DNA of 64,000 nt, from contig JAQUWH010000002.1 of the NCBI GenBank assembly GCA_028692955.1, positions 62,001 through 126,000 of the forward strand, in the 5' to 3' direction. Under the pieces are notes generated by a model that made no database searches, was not told the origin of the DNA, and was given only the letters and a program-made list of their open reading frames with translations. The DNA is from Clostridia bacterium. Its GTDB lineage: Bacteria > Bacillota > Clostridia > TANB77 > CAG-465. Made by a program: the position numbers and the translations under genes. Positions 25,623 to 35,875 of this stretch are shown piece by piece (positions within the stretch are counted from its first letter, which is position 1; each line of letters begins with the position of its first letter).

Positions 25623-26801
25623 TTATTCTGCTTTATCTGTTGTATCATCTGTTTTTTCAGATGGGTCTTTTCCTGTTATTTCTTTAATCAATTTATTTAA
25701 AGCATCAACATCAACTTTTACATTTTTTTCATCTTTTATGTTATTGATTAATTTATTAACGTATTCATCTCTTTCAGTAGCATTTTTTAATCTTCCGTTT
25801 TCCACTTTTGATTCTAATTTAATGATATGGTAACCAGCAGATGTCTCTACTAAACTAGCATATATTTCACCATTATTTAAAGATTTAGCAGCTTTTACGA
25901 ATTCTTCCATTGTATTTCCATTATCGCAAAAAGTATATTTTCCTTCTTTTTCGGCTGTTCCAGAATCTTCAGAAAACTCTTTTACAAGAGAAGCGAAATC
26001 CTCACCAGCTTTTGCTCTTTGTAATACTTGTTCTGCTTTTATTTTTACTTCAGCTTTTTTAGCATCATCCAATGCTTTTCCTTCTGAATCAGATAATTTA
26101 AATAAGATATGTTGTGTATTATATTCATTTAAATCAATATCTTCTGAATCACTATTTGCTTTGATATATTCAAGCATTTGCTCATCAGTAGCTTCATCTG
26201 CTAATTTATCCATATAGGCAGTAATTAAATAATCATTATAATATAACTTTTTTACTCTTCCAATATCTAAACCTTGTGCTTTGAAAGAATCTAAATTTTC
26301 TTGATTTTTGAACACAGTTTCAATAGCAGCCTTATCTTCCTCTGTTATTTCAACACCAGCATCTTTTGCTGCTTTAGCAAGTATACCATCAAGTGATGCT
26401 TTTTCAGCAATTTGATTTGGTATTTCAGATTCAGGGTAACCATAGTAAGTTAACATTTGTGCAAACATACTATAATATACTTTGTAATCTGCCTTTGTTA
26501 CTTTACCGCCATCGTATGAAACAACATAGTCTATATTTACTTTATAAAAATAAAAACCAAATATTCCAAAAGCAATTAAGATGACAATAGCAACGATTGA
26601 AAGTATTATTTTTGTATCTTTATTAGCTGCTTTTTTTGCTTTCTTTATGAGTGCTTTTTCTTCTTTTGCGTCTATTTTCTTTTCTTCTACTTTAACCTCT
26701 TTTACTTCTTTTACCTCAGCCTTTTTTGTTTCAACTTTTTTTTCTTTCACTACTTTTTTCTCTTCTTTGTTTTCATCTTTTATTTTGTTATCTTTTCCCA
26801 T
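25623..26801 (-). CDS. Membrane-anchored peptidyl-prolyl isomerase (PpiC/PrsA-like foldase)
   Basis: 392 residues. A strongly Lys/Glu-rich cytoplasmic N-terminus of about 60 residues precedes one membrane helix (IILSIVAIVILIAFGIFGFYFY). A SurA-like helical chaperone part follows (about 95-220), then a parvulin domain (NTQHILFKL, DFASLVKEFSEDSG, AGYHIIKLE). It would assist folding of exported proteins outside the membrane. Unlike PrsA it is not a lipoprotein, since there is no lipobox cysteine. It starts 9 nt after the mfd stop. Confidence 0.85.
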   Translation of the reverse strand: MGKDNKIKDENKEEKKVVKEKKVETKKAEVKEVKEVKVEEKKIDAKEEKALIKKAKKAANKDTKIILSIVAIVILIAFGIFGFYFYKVNIDYVVSYDGGKVTKADYKVYYSMFAQMLTYYGYPESEIPNQIAEKASLDGILAKAAKDAGVEITEEDKAAIETVFKNQENLDSFKAQGLDIGRVKKLYYNDYLITAYMDKLADEATDEQMLEYIKANSDSEDIDLNEYNTQHILFKLSDSEGKALDDAKKAEVKIKAEQVLQRAKAGEDFASLVKEFSEDSGTAEKEGKYTFCDNGNTMEEFVKAAKSLNNGEIYASLVETSAGYHIIKLESKVENGRLKNATERDEYVNKLINNIKDEKNVKVDVDALNKLIKEITGKDPSEKTDDTTDKAE

Positions 26802-26810
26802 TCTTTTACC

Positions 26811-29800
26811 TCAATTCTCCATTTCTTTTTCTAATTTTTTTAGTTCTAACTGTACGTTTATTAGTATATCATTAGATGTTTTGTTTGTCAATCGTAATTT
26901 TAAATTAAGTGGCTCAAATATGACAAAATCCTTGTTTGTTGTTATCTTGTTAATACCAAGTTTCCTGCTTAAATTTCTAATTTCAACAATTTTTAGTAAA
27001 TTATCTGTTTCCTTTGGTATATCTCCATAGCGATCTAGTAATTCATCTATCAAATCCATAATTTCTTCATTATCATTGATATCTGCTATTTTTTGATACA
27101 TTGATATCTTTTGGATTGGATCTTTAATATAGCGATCACTAATATAGGCTGAAACATTTAAGTCTATCTTTATTTCTTTTCTTAATTCGATTGCCACATT
27201 CTGTATATTCTCTGTATTTCCTCCATGTGCTTTTTCTTCTCTGATTGCCTTTTCAAGAAGTGATAAATACATCTCATAACCTACTCTTGCCATATGGCCA
27301 TGTTGTTCTCTACCAAGTAGATTCCCTGCTCCCCTGATTTCTAAATCACGTAATGCAATTTTAAATCCGCTACCAAATTCAGTGAAATCTCTGATTGCTT
27401 TTAATCTCTTTTCAGACACCTCTGATAATTGTTTATTCTTCTTGTAGGTAATATATGCATAAGCAAGTCTATTCGACCTACCAACCCTTCCTCTAATTTG
27501 ATAAAGTTGTGCAAGACCTAATTTATCAGAATCTTCTACAATGAGCGTATTCGCATTTGGTATATCAATACCAGATTCAAATATAGTGGTACAAACCATC
27601 ACATCAATATCATGATTGATAAAAGAAAGCATAATATTTTCAATTTGTTCTGGCTCCATTCTGCCATGTGCAAGACCAATTCTTGCTCTTGGTACTAGTT
27701 TTCTTAATCTCTCTACAATTTCTTCAATCCCCTCAATTCTATTATTTAAATAGATAACCTGACCATCTCTTAATAATTCTTTTTCAATGGCCTCTTTAAC
27801 TACATTTTCATCATATTCTAATACATAAGTATGGACAGGTAATCTTTCTAGAGGTGGCTCCGTAAGCGATGACATAGTTCTAACGCCAATCATTGACATA
27901 TGTAAGGTCCTAGGAATTGGCGTTGCTGTCATCGATAACACATCAATGCTATCCTTTAATTGCTTGATAGATTCCTTTGCTTTTACTCCAAATCGATGCT
28001 CTTCATCTACAATAAGCAACCCTAAATCTTTAAAGAAAACATCTTTTGATAGAATTCTGTGTGTTCCTATTACAACATCCACTTTACCATCAATCAAGTC
28101 TTTTAAGATGTTTTTTTGTTCTTTAGGAGATTTAAATCGGTTGAGCATTTCTACCCTTACACCAAATTTTTCCATTCTATTAGAAAAGGTTCTCCACTGT
28201 TGTAAAGATAAGACAGTCGTTGGAACTAGATAGGCAACTTGTTTGCCACTCACGACGGCTTTAAAAGCAGCTCTTAATGCAACTTCTGTTTTACCATAAC
28301 CAACATCACCACAAAGTAGCCTATCCATGATATGTCCTGATTCCATTTCTTCCTTTATCTCTTTGACAGAACGTTTTTGGTCATCCGTCAATTCATATTC
28401 AAAAGAATCTTCAAACTCTTTTTGCCAAGGAGTATCTTTTGAAAAAGCAAATCCAACAGAATTCTCACGTTTTGCATATAACAAAACTAATTCTTTTGCA
28501 ATTTCTCTTACATGAGTATTGACTTTGTGTTTTGTTTTATCCCATTCTTTTGAATTTAAAGAATTGATTTTGGGTTTTGCTTCATCGTCGCAGATGTACT
28601 TTTTTACATTATCCAATTGATTAATAGGGACATAGAGCATTCCCTTGTTAGCATATTCTATCTTAATATAGTCATTAACCACATGATTAATCTCAACACT
28701 TTCAATTCCCCTATAGATTCCGATACCATGGTTTTCATGTACCACATAATCCCCTATCTCTAAATCTTCAAAACTGTTGATTACCTTACCATTTTGTAAC
28801 TCTTTTTTCTTTTTGTGCTTGATGACACTAATGCCACTGACTGGTTCTGCAATAAGCAATATACCGAAAAGTTCACTCGCAAATCCAGTTGATAGAATCC
28901 CTTTTGCAATATATACCTTCCCTTTTTGATATTCTTCTTTGATGTCAATGTTTTCTAACACTTCTACTTTTACTTGATGATCCAATAAATAATTTTTGAC
29001 TTGATTTACCCTATTATCTGATGGAAATACAAGTAAGATACTCTTGTCTGTTGCTTTATGAATATCATATAATAAAACATCAATACTATTTCTATAAAAA
29101 CAAGCTTCTCTTGCATCAAAGTCATATTTTATTGTACTATGGTTTTTACTTGTTACTATCCTATCTAAATAAACGATATTTCTTGTTGCTAATTTGGTTT
29201 CTATTTCCTTAAACTCTATATATTGATTGACAAGTTGAGAATAGATATACCCACGTTCTTCTAATACTTTGATTGTTTCATAATTTTCGTAATTTAGATT
29301 AATTGCTTTGGTACTACATTTTTCAAATTCATCAATAAACACGTTATATTCTTGTAAATAATCTAATATATCAGAAGTATCTTCTACCATTAACTTAAAA
29401 TACTTGTCAATGATATTTTTGATATCTCCATTTTTAATCTTTTCTATATCTTCTTCAATGTTTCCTCTTAATTCTTGTGAAATATTGCTATTACACAATT
29501 CATTTAGCTTATGAATAATGACATCTTTTCTTTCTTCTGTTAGCGTAAATTCACTTAAGAGTGATATGGTAAACTGTTCTACTTTGTCAATACTTCTTTG
29601 TGTAATGGTATCAAAGGTTCTAATACTATCAATTTCATTTCCAAATAATTCTACCCTATACGGTAATTCATTACTTAAAGAAAAGATATCAATAATACCA
29701 CCACGTACTGCAAATTGGCCTTTACCTTCTACACTTTCTGTTTTTTCGTAGCCAAGTTCAACTAATGATTTGACAAGTTCAGTCAGATTCACTGTACCAT

Positions 29801-30233
29801 CTTGCTTTAAAATAATATCCTTTTTTTTGTAATGATCTATCTTTTGCATTTTAACTAGTAAAGCATCAATGGTAGTTACAATGATATTTTTTTCATTAGA
29901 AAGCATTTTATCAATGGCAACCATCCTCTGGTTTTGAATTTCTGCACTTTGTGTCTCAATCTCATAGTATTCTAAATTTTTAGCAGGAAAATAGATTACT
30001 TCTAACTGACTAAAGAATCTTAAATCTTGCATGATTCTGTTTGCTTGCATGATATTAGAACATACAACAACAGATGATTTTTGCCCACGACAAGTGAGCG
30101 CATAAATCATATGCGCTTTAGTACTATCGGTAAGTCCACCTATGGATACGCTGGTTACCTCTTTGGAATCCAGATTTTCTTGTATGCTCCCTACCTCTTC
30201 ATTTTCTAATATTTTTTTGATGATTGGGTACAT
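26811..30233 (-). CDS. mfd: Transcription-repair coupling factor
   Basis: 1140 residues with the full Mfd order: UvrB-like N-terminal domains, the RNA polymerase-interaction domain beginning near IGDYVVHENHGIGIYRG, and the translocase with Walker A GDVGYGKTEVALR and DEEHRFG, followed by the helicase motifs RVGRSNR and IRDFTEFGSGFKIALRDLEIRG. The TRCF C-terminal domain ends the protein. It removes stalled RNA polymerase and recruits UvrA. It is located between ligA and the foldase gene, 13 nt after ligA, giving a minus-strand run ligA-mfd-foldase-methyltransferase. Confidence 0.97.
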   Translation of the reverse strand: MYPIIKKILENEEVGSIQENLDSKEVTSVSIGGLTDSTKAHMIYALTCRGQKSSVVVCSNIMQANRIMQDLRFFSQLEVIYFPAKNLEYYEIETQSAEIQNQRMVAIDKMLSNEKNIIVTTIDALLVKMQKIDHYKKKDIILKQDGTVNLTELVKSLVELGYEKTESVEGKGQFAVRGGIIDIFSLSNELPYRVELFGNEIDSIRTFDTITQRSIDKVEQFTISLLSEFTLTEERKDVIIHKLNELCNSNISQELRGNIEEDIEKIKNGDIKNIIDKYFKLMVEDTSDILDYLQEYNVFIDEFEKCSTKAINLNYENYETIKVLEERGYIYSQLVNQYIEFKEIETKLATRNIVYLDRIVTSKNHSTIKYDFDAREACFYRNSIDVLLYDIHKATDKSILLVFPSDNRVNQVKNYLLDHQVKVEVLENIDIKEEYQKGKVYIAKGILSTGFASELFGILLIAEPVSGISVIKHKKKKELQNGKVINSFEDLEIGDYVVHENHGIGIYRGIESVEINHVVNDYIKIEYANKGMLYVPINQLDNVKKYICDDEAKPKINSLNSKEWDKTKHKVNTHVREIAKELVLLYAKRENSVGFAFSKDTPWQKEFEDSFEYELTDDQKRSVKEIKEEMESGHIMDRLLCGDVGYGKTEVALRAAFKAVVSGKQVAYLVPTTVLSLQQWRTFSNRMEKFGVRVEMLNRFKSPKEQKNILKDLIDGKVDVVIGTHRILSKDVFFKDLGLLIVDEEHRFGVKAKESIKQLKDSIDVLSMTATPIPRTLHMSMIGVRTMSSLTEPPLERLPVHTYVLEYDENVVKEAIEKELLRDGQVIYLNNRIEGIEEIVERLRKLVPRARIGLAHGRMEPEQIENIMLSFINHDIDVMVCTTIFESGIDIPNANTLIVEDSDKLGLAQLYQIRGRVGRSNRLAYAYITYKKNKQLSEVSEKRLKAIRDFTEFGSGFKIALRDLEIRGAGNLLGREQHGHMARVGYEMYLSLLEKAIREEKAHGGNTENIQNVAIELRKEIKIDLNVSAYISDRYIKDPIQKISMYQKIADINDNEEIMDLIDELLDRYGDIPKETDNLLKIVEIRNLSRKLGINKITTNKDFVIFEPLNLKLRLTNKTSNDILINVQLELKKLEKEMEN

Positions 30234-30246
30234 CGTTTCCCCCTCT

Positions 30247-32274
30247 TTATTCCTCTATCATTTTTAAAAATTCTTCTATGGTAATAATCGGTATGCCAAG
30301 TTCATTTGCTTTTCTTAATTTACTACCAGCCTCTTCACCAGCAACGACAAAAGATGTCTTTTTGGTAACAGAAGACGAAAATTTACCAGAATGTTCTTCT
30401 ATCATCTCAGCAACCTCTTCCCTTGTATATTCTGTAAAAGAACCTGTCACTACTATTGTTTTATCCTCTAATATATGAGATTTTTTAGTAGCGATACTTC
30501 CCTTTAAATTAACTCCAGCAACTTCCAGTCTTTCTATAATATGTTTTGTCTCTTCCTTTTGAAAAAAATCTACTACTGATTCTGCCATAATCCTCCCAAA
30601 ATCATTGAAAGAATTAATTTCTTCCACTGTTGCCTTCATGATATCCACTATATTCTCGTAATTTTGTGATAGAACCTTGGCTGCTTTTTTTCCTATATGC
30701 CTGATACCAAGACCAAATAACAATTTATCGAGTGAATTTGATTTACTAGTCTCTATGGCATTGATAAGATTAGCAGCAGATTTTTCTTTAAATCTTTCTA
30801 GTGTAACAATATCATTATATTTTAGGTAATAAATATCTGCTATATCTTTTAATAATCCTGCATCAATGAGTTGTTCTATAATAGCCTCGCCAAGACCAGA
30901 AATATCCATACAATCACGTGATGCAAAATGAGTGATGCTTTTATATATAAGTGCTGGGCATTCACTATTGGTACATCGAAGAGCTACAATATCTTCTTCA
31001 CTTTCTAATTTTTCTCCACAAATAGGGCAAACAGTAGGTCTTGTATACTTTACTTCGTTTCCCTTTCTTTTTTCTTTTACTACATCCACCACTTCTGGAA
31101 TCACATCGCCCGCTTTTTCTATGATAGCGATATCCCCTACTCTGACATCTTTTTCTTCTATATAATCAAAGTTATGAAGTGTAGTTTTTGAAATAACAGA
31201 ACCAGCCAATTTTACTGGCTCTAATATAGCAAGTGGAGTGACTTGACCAGTTCTTCCTACTTGCAAAGCAATATCAATTACCTTTGTTTCTTTTCTTTCC
31301 GGTGGATATTTGTAAGCAACAGACCATTTTGGTACTTTCACTGTACTTCCCATTTCTTTACGATAATTTAAGTTATCCACATTAATCACTGCACCATCAA
31401 TATCATAAGGTAATTTTTCTCTCATCTTTCCAATTTCTTGAATCGCAGCAATCACTTCTTCCTTGTTATTACATACCTTAACAAATTCGATCGTTTTAAT
31501 GCCAATACTGTTTAAATACGCAAGTCTTTTACTATCACTTTCAAACTCAAGTCCTTTTAACACAGTAAAAACAAAAATGCTTAAATTTCTAGCTTTCACC
31601 AATTCTGCATCTAACTGCCTTAACGTACCTGCTGCTGCATTTCTTGGATTAGCAAGCATTGGTTTTCCTTTTTCTACTAATTCATCATTAATAGCATCAA
31701 ATTCTTTTCTAGGTAAATACACCTCACCTCTGATTTCCATCGTATCCTTACTAGGCAGCTTAAGTGGAATATCCTTTATCATTTTGATGTTTTGTGTAAC
31801 ATCTTCCCCAATGAATCCATCGCCTCGAGTAGAACCTCTTACCAACATTCCTTCTTTATATTCTAGTGAAACAGATAAACCATCAATTTTAGTTTCCACC
31901 ATAAATTTTGTATTTTGTCCAAACTCTTCTATTACTTTATCCACAAATTCTTCAACATCTTCAAAAGAAAAAACATCTTGCAAGCTTTGCATTTGAACTT
32001 CATGTTCTACTTTTTCAAAAATGTTCCTCCCTTTTCCACCAATTTTTTGTGTTGGAGAACTCGCTACTACAAATTGTGGATACCTTTCTTCTAGTTTTTT
32101 TAATTTATATGTTAGCTTATCATAAGCATAATCAGATAGTTCGGGTTCTTCCTCTTCATAGTATTTTTTATTGTAATACTCTATTTGCTTTCTTAAGGAC
32201 TTAATTTCATTTTCTATCTCTACTAAATTTTCTACTTCTTCACCAAATAAATTTACTTGTATTTCTTCTTTCAC
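30247..32274 (-). CDS. ligA: NAD+-dependent DNA ligase
   Basis: About 675 residues. Domain Ia, the adenylation domain with the nucleophilic lysine in ETKIDGLS (around residue 130), the OB domain (VGRTGQVTPLAILEPV), a four-cysteine zinc finger (CPICGEKL then CTNSECP), helix-hairpin-helix repeats and a C-terminal BRCT domain (LEDKTIVVTGSF) are all present. It joins Okazaki fragments and repair nicks. The GTG at 32274 has GGAG eight bases upstream and is preferred to a GTG at 32283. It heads the ligA-mfd run. Confidence 0.96.
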   Translation of the reverse strand: MKEEIQVNLFGEEVENLVEIENEIKSLRKQIEYYNKKYYEEEEPELSDYAYDKLTYKLKKLEERYPQFVVASSPTQKIGGKGRNIFEKVEHEVQMQSLQDVFSFEDVEEFVDKVIEEFGQNTKFMVETKIDGLSVSLEYKEGMLVRGSTRGDGFIGEDVTQNIKMIKDIPLKLPSKDTMEIRGEVYLPRKEFDAINDELVEKGKPMLANPRNAAAGTLRQLDAELVKARNLSIFVFTVLKGLEFESDSKRLAYLNSIGIKTIEFVKVCNNKEEVIAAIQEIGKMREKLPYDIDGAVINVDNLNYRKEMGSTVKVPKWSVAYKYPPERKETKVIDIALQVGRTGQVTPLAILEPVKLAGSVISKTTLHNFDYIEEKDVRVGDIAIIEKAGDVIPEVVDVVKEKRKGNEVKYTRPTVCPICGEKLESEEDIVALRCTNSECPALIYKSITHFASRDCMDISGLGEAIIEQLIDAGLLKDIADIYYLKYNDIVTLERFKEKSAANLINAIETSKSNSLDKLLFGLGIRHIGKKAAKVLSQNYENIVDIMKATVEEINSFNDFGRIMAESVVDFFQKEETKHIIERLEVAGVNLKGSIATKKSHILEDKTIVVTGSFTEYTREEVAEMIEEHSGKFSSSVTKKTSFVVAGEEAGSKLRKANELGIPIITIEEFLKMIEE

Positions 32275-32283
32275 TCTAACCAC

Positions 32284-32550
32284 TCCATCATCAATCTCTT
32301 AAACCACTTTTAGTGCAAGTACTTAAACTATAGTACTTACACTTTAATTTTTTATTTTTATGATTTCACCATCATTTATCATTGTTTATATTTTACTATA
32401 AACGTTATTACTTTGCAAGGAATTCAAGTAATAAAAAGAATAATTCATTAAAAAATTAGTAAGCAATTAAAGTGATATAATCAATGCAAGACAAGAATTT
32501 CAACAATTTATATATTCCTTGAATACTAATTTCAAAAACATCACAGCGTA
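32284..32550. other. Gene-free AT-rich stretch upstream of ligA
   Basis: No reading frame with a ribosome binding site and no conserved RNA is visible. The interval must contain the ligA promoter on the minus strand, but I could not pick a convincing one. It adjoins a plus-strand promoter and terminator that may define a small RNA. Confidence 0.5.
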
Positions 32551-32579
32551 TTGATTTCCATATATAAAAGTGGTATACT
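32551..32579 (+). promoter_or_regulatory. Orphan plus-strand sigma-A promoter
   Basis: TTGATT (32551-32556), 17-bp spacer, TATACT (32574-32579). No coding sequence follows, only an intrinsic terminator about 80 nt later. Confidence 0.55.
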
Positions 32580-32585
32580 AGGATT

Positions 32586-32667
32586 ACTTAAAGCAAATAG
32601 ATTTAAAAATTTTGTTAAATTTTTCATTGAGCCGAGAAGATAGCTATAACTGTCTTCTCATTTTTTG
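32586..32667 (+). ncRNA. Candidate small RNA of about 80 nt
   Basis: A promoter (32551-32579) predicts initiation near 32586. The RNA would end at a clear intrinsic terminator: GAGAAGA (32634-32640) pairs with TCTTCTC (32653-32659), the loop holds a TAGCTATA palindrome, and ATTTTTTG follows. The body is AU-rich without a start codon plus ribosome binding site. It does not match any RNA family that I recognise. The nearest genes on both sides are on the minus strand, so this terminator has no protein gene to serve. Confidence 0.45.
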
Positions 32668-32690
32668 TGTTATATATTTGTATTATAAGA

Positions 32691-32728
32691 AAAATCACTG
32701 AAATTACTTTTGTAAAGTCAGTGATTTT
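32691..32728 (-). terminator. Terminator of the FxLYD-like membrane protein gene
   Basis: AAAATCACTGA (32691-32701) pairs perfectly with TCAGTGATTTT (32718-32728), 7 nt after the stop. On the minus strand the stem runs into TTTTTCTTAT. Confidence 0.85.
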
Positions 32729-32734
32729 ATAATT

Positions 32735-33325
32735 TTAATCTTTATCTTCTAAGATTTCAAAGTTATATGCATTAGACACATCCGCAGTTGTACTTGCATC
32801 TATTTTAGCAGTAGCTCCCGTTTTTACATCTCCAAGATATGCTTTTAATATGGCATATTCACTGCCATCTTTATTAAAGAATTTAATGAGTATTTTTTGG
32901 CTTTTAAAATCTTTTCCACTTGTATTTTCAACAGTAGCATTAAAGTCAGTCATTCCTTCTGCTCTGGTATACAGATTAATTTCTTTTACTTTCATACCTG
33001 CAAATTGTTTTTCTTCCTTTAATTTTTGAGAATTATTGATTTTTTCACCATCTTTAATTTCCACATTTTCTTTATTTTCCATATCAATTAAAGTATTATT
33101 GTTATTTTCATTATTATTATTCTGTTCTTGATTGTTTTGATTTTGATTATTGTTTTCATTATTATTTTTGTTATTCTTCCCAAGTAGAATTGAGCCTACT
33201 ACAACAGCAGCAATAATCACTAGTAAAATAATAAAAATAAACAACTGATCTCTTGTAAATAATCTATTGGTTTTTCTCTTCTTTACCTTTGGTTCCTTTT
33301 TCACTTTTACTCTTTTGTCACTCAT
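32735..33325 (-). CDS. Membrane-anchored protein with FxLYD-like extracytoplasmic domain
   Basis: 196 residues. A Lys/Arg-rich cytoplasmic tip (KVKKEPKVKKRKTNR) precedes a membrane helix (LFIFIILLVIIAAVVVGSILL). An Asn/Gln-rich low-complexity linker covers about 50-78. The C-terminal beta domain (KVKEINLYTRAEGMTDFNA, GKDFKSQKILIKFFNKDGS, AYLGDVKTGATAKID) has the strand pattern of FxLYD/immunoglobulin-like domains found in clostridial envelope proteins. Function unknown. It is monocistronic, with a strong terminator. Confidence 0.6.
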   Translation of the reverse strand: MSDKRVKVKKEPKVKKRKTNRLFTRDQLFIFIILLVIIAAVVVGSILLGKNNKNNNENNNQNQNNQEQNNNNENNNNTLIDMENKENVEIKDGEKINNSQKLKEEKQFAGMKVKEINLYTRAEGMTDFNATVENTSGKDFKSQKILIKFFNKDGSEYAILKAYLGDVKTGATAKIDASTTADVSNAYNFEILEDKD

Positions 33326-33399
33326 AAATTAACCTCCACATATATCACTCATGATTTATTATATAAAATTGTATCATATAATTTTACTAATTTCAATCA

Positions 33400-35022
33400 T
33401 TATATTTGATTAAATCTTTTTACTCCCCAATTATTAATTAAAAGATGGAACAAAATATTGGATAACAATAATAGTGTACATACTATACAGATAAAGGCTG
33501 TTGTTCCAATGATAGATGATACTACTATGTAAATAATTGGTATCACCATAACAAGTAACATTGGTCCCATGATACAGATAAAGGAACTCATACTTTGCTT
33601 TACCACTTGTGTTTCATTAATATAATCCAGTTTTGGGAACTTAAGATTAATAATAATACCAAACTGCGCCACAAACAAGCTGATTAATACAACAAATAGT
33701 ATTCCAATCAATAATTCCACTAGCGTTAAATCTAAAGTAAAGAACATTACAATAAACGCAGCTAATGAGATTGGTAATACGACTAAAATATTAAATAGCA
33801 ATTTACTATTTAGTATTTTTTTAATAGAAATCGGTAATGTCTTTAAAATCCAAAAATTTTTACCTTCCAAAGAAATGCTTGAACTTGTCGTACTAGACAT
33901 TAAAATCATAAAGGACATAATGAGTAATACAACAGGAAATAATGGGAATGTAACCCCAGCCATATCGGGTTCATCCATGATTTGGCTTATAATACTTTGT
34001 TTATCTACAAATATCGTTAACACAGCAAATACTAGTAGTAGTACCATACCAAAAAAAGTATTGACAACATATACTGGTACTGAAATATATCTCCTATATT
34101 CTTTTTTCAGTAAAGTTTTCATTACTGTATTCGTTTTTTCAAATTTTATTTCACCTGTTTTTTTCTTTGCTTTTATTTCTTTTAGTTTATTGATAATCTT
34201 TCTATACCCTTTTGAAAGTATCAAGCAAAAAGCAAAAAACAAACCAATATTTGACACCACATATATTACTAAACTCAATATGTTGGTATGATACATCGCA
34301 TTGAACAATAGCCCTGGGAATATAAACACGTTATTTAATATTGAATTCAAGTTGTCTACATTACTGATAAATGCTATTCCTGCACTTTGAATTTGCATAA
34401 CACTAATAAATATAACAATAAACATAGCAAAAGTAACAATTGTCTCAACTATTTTTTTTGCATTTACTTTAGAAGATATTAATGCAATGATATACCCTAA
34501 AACAGAAGATAATATCGTTGGTATCACTGGTAAAAATACTACTGCCATAATACTAGATACTATGTAGGATACTGTTACTGGTGATATTATCGCATACACA
34601 ACTAAAGACGGTGCAAATACAAGAATAGTAAATATATAATTGATACTAAGAAGTGTCAACATTCTACTTGCTAGTATTGTATTTGGCTTGATTGGCATAG
34701 AAAATAATGAATCGTTATCTGCAGAGTCAAATAAAGAGTCAAATAAAATTGATTTAACTCTATAAATAGAAAACATAAAGATAAACACTTGCGTTATTAA
34801 ATAAAATAAAATAGGCACATATTGCTCTAAATTAAATTGCTTTGCACCAGAGGTGGCTATCCAAGAATACAATCCAGAATAGGCAATAATAGCAATTGAA
34901 ATAAGCAATACTACAATTATATTCAATATTGTCTTTGGCATATTTTTTCTATTAAACTTTTTCTCTATTTTATAGTTATTTGCTGTGATATTTTTAAAAA
35001 GAATCCATAACTTACTTTTCAT
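33400..35022 (-). CDS. ABC transporter permease (ABC-2-like)
   Basis: 540 residues with about 12 hydrophobic segments (for example VLLISIAIIAYSGLY, FVTFAMFIVIFISV-like stretches). It contains a central amphipathic KKKTGEIKF segment and a conserved SSSISLEGKNFWILKTLPIS motif, as found in large ABC-2 exporters of the Firmicutes YthQ/SkfF type. It overlaps the ATPase gene by 11 nt and must be its membrane partner. The substrate cannot be predicted. Roles in antimicrobial export or envelope maintenance are both plausible. Confidence 0.85.
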   Translation of the reverse strand: MKSKLWILFKNITANNYKIEKKFNRKNMPKTILNIIVVLLISIAIIAYSGLYSWIATSGAKQFNLEQYVPILFYLITQVFIFMFSIYRVKSILFDSLFDSADNDSLFSMPIKPNTILASRMLTLLSINYIFTILVFAPSLVVYAIISPVTVSYIVSSIMAVVFLPVIPTILSSVLGYIIALISSKVNAKKIVETIVTFAMFIVIFISVMQIQSAGIAFISNVDNLNSILNNVFIFPGLLFNAMYHTNILSLVIYVVSNIGLFFAFCLILSKGYRKIINKLKEIKAKKKTGEIKFEKTNTVMKTLLKKEYRRYISVPVYVVNTFFGMVLLLVFAVLTIFVDKQSIISQIMDEPDMAGVTFPLFPVVLLIMSFMILMSSTTSSSISLEGKNFWILKTLPISIKKILNSKLLFNILVVLPISLAAFIVMFFTLDLTLVELLIGILFVVLISLFVAQFGIIINLKFPKLDYINETQVVKQSMSSFICIMGPMLLVMVIPIIYIVVSSIIGTTAFICIVCTLLLLSNILFHLLINNWGVKRFNQI

Positions 35023-35725
35023 CTTTAATCAACTCCAAAAATACTTCTTCTAAACTTTCATTACCTTTTACTTGTTCTACTGTTCCATATGTAACTAATT
35101 TTCCTTCTTTAATAATTCCAATTCTATCACATAATTTTTCAACTACTTCAAGTACATGGGATGAGAAGAAAATAGAGGTACCATTTTTTGTCATCTCTTT
35201 CATCATATTTTTTAACGTAAAGGAAGCTTTAGGATCAAGACCAACGAACGGTTCATCTAATATTAATAATTTAGGCTGATGAATCAAAGCAGATATTAAT
35301 ACTAGTTTTTGTTTCATTCCATGAGAATAAGAGCTAATCAAATCTTGCAACTGTTCTTTTAATTCAAATGCTTCTGCATATTGACTAATTCTTTCATCTC
35401 TTGTTTTCTTATCAATTTCAAAGATATCTGCAATAAAATTTAAATAGGACATACCTGTTAAATTTTCATAGATGTCAGGATTATCTGGTATATAGGCGAT
35501 ATCCTTTTTACACTGCATTGGATTTTCTTTAATACTATTTCCATTAATATAGATATTACCAGCATCAAATTCTAGTATTCCGACCATACATTTTATTGTA
35601 GTTGTTTTACCGGCGCCATTATGCCCAATAAAGCCAAATATCTCTCCATCTTGCACTTCTAATTCTAAATTATCAATTACTTTTTTATCTCCAAATTTCT
35701 TTGTGAGATTCTCTATTCTTAACAT
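35012..35725 (-). CDS. ABC transporter ATP-binding protein
   Basis: 237 residues, a single nucleotide-binding domain: Walker A GHNGAGKTTT (about 34-43), Q-loop IAYIPDNPDIYENLTG, signature SYSHGMKQKL, Walker B LLILDEPFVGLDP and H-loop SSHVLE. The GMKQK form of the signature and the short length are typical of ABC-2 exporters. It is translationally coupled to the permease, whose start lies within its last codons. Confidence 0.93.
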   Translation of the reverse strand: MLRIENLTKKFGDKKVIDNLELEVQDGEIFGFIGHNGAGKTTTIKCMVGILEFDAGNIYINGNSIKENPMQCKKDIAYIPDNPDIYENLTGMSYLNFIADIFEIDKKTRDERISQYAEAFELKEQLQDLISSYSHGMKQKLVLISALIHQPKLLILDEPFVGLDPKASFTLKNMMKEMTKNGTSIFFSSHVLEVVEKLCDRIGIIKEGKLVTYGTVEQVKGNESLEEVFLELIKDEK

Positions 35726-35810
35726 AAAAGTTCTCCTTTCATTCTAATATATACACAGTATACATCAAGTAATATAAATAATCAATATCTTTTAATATAA
35801 TGCTTTAATA

Positions 35811-35839
35811 TTGCAAATATCGTGTAATTATGTTAAAAT
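35811..35839 (+). promoter_or_regulatory. Promoter of the TtcA-like gene
   Basis: TTGCAA (35811-35816), 17-bp spacer, TAAAAT (35834-35839), about 37 bp before the ATG. Confidence 0.6.
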
Positions 35840-35875
35840 AATGACAATAGAATGACAATTTGAAAGGAAATGCAT

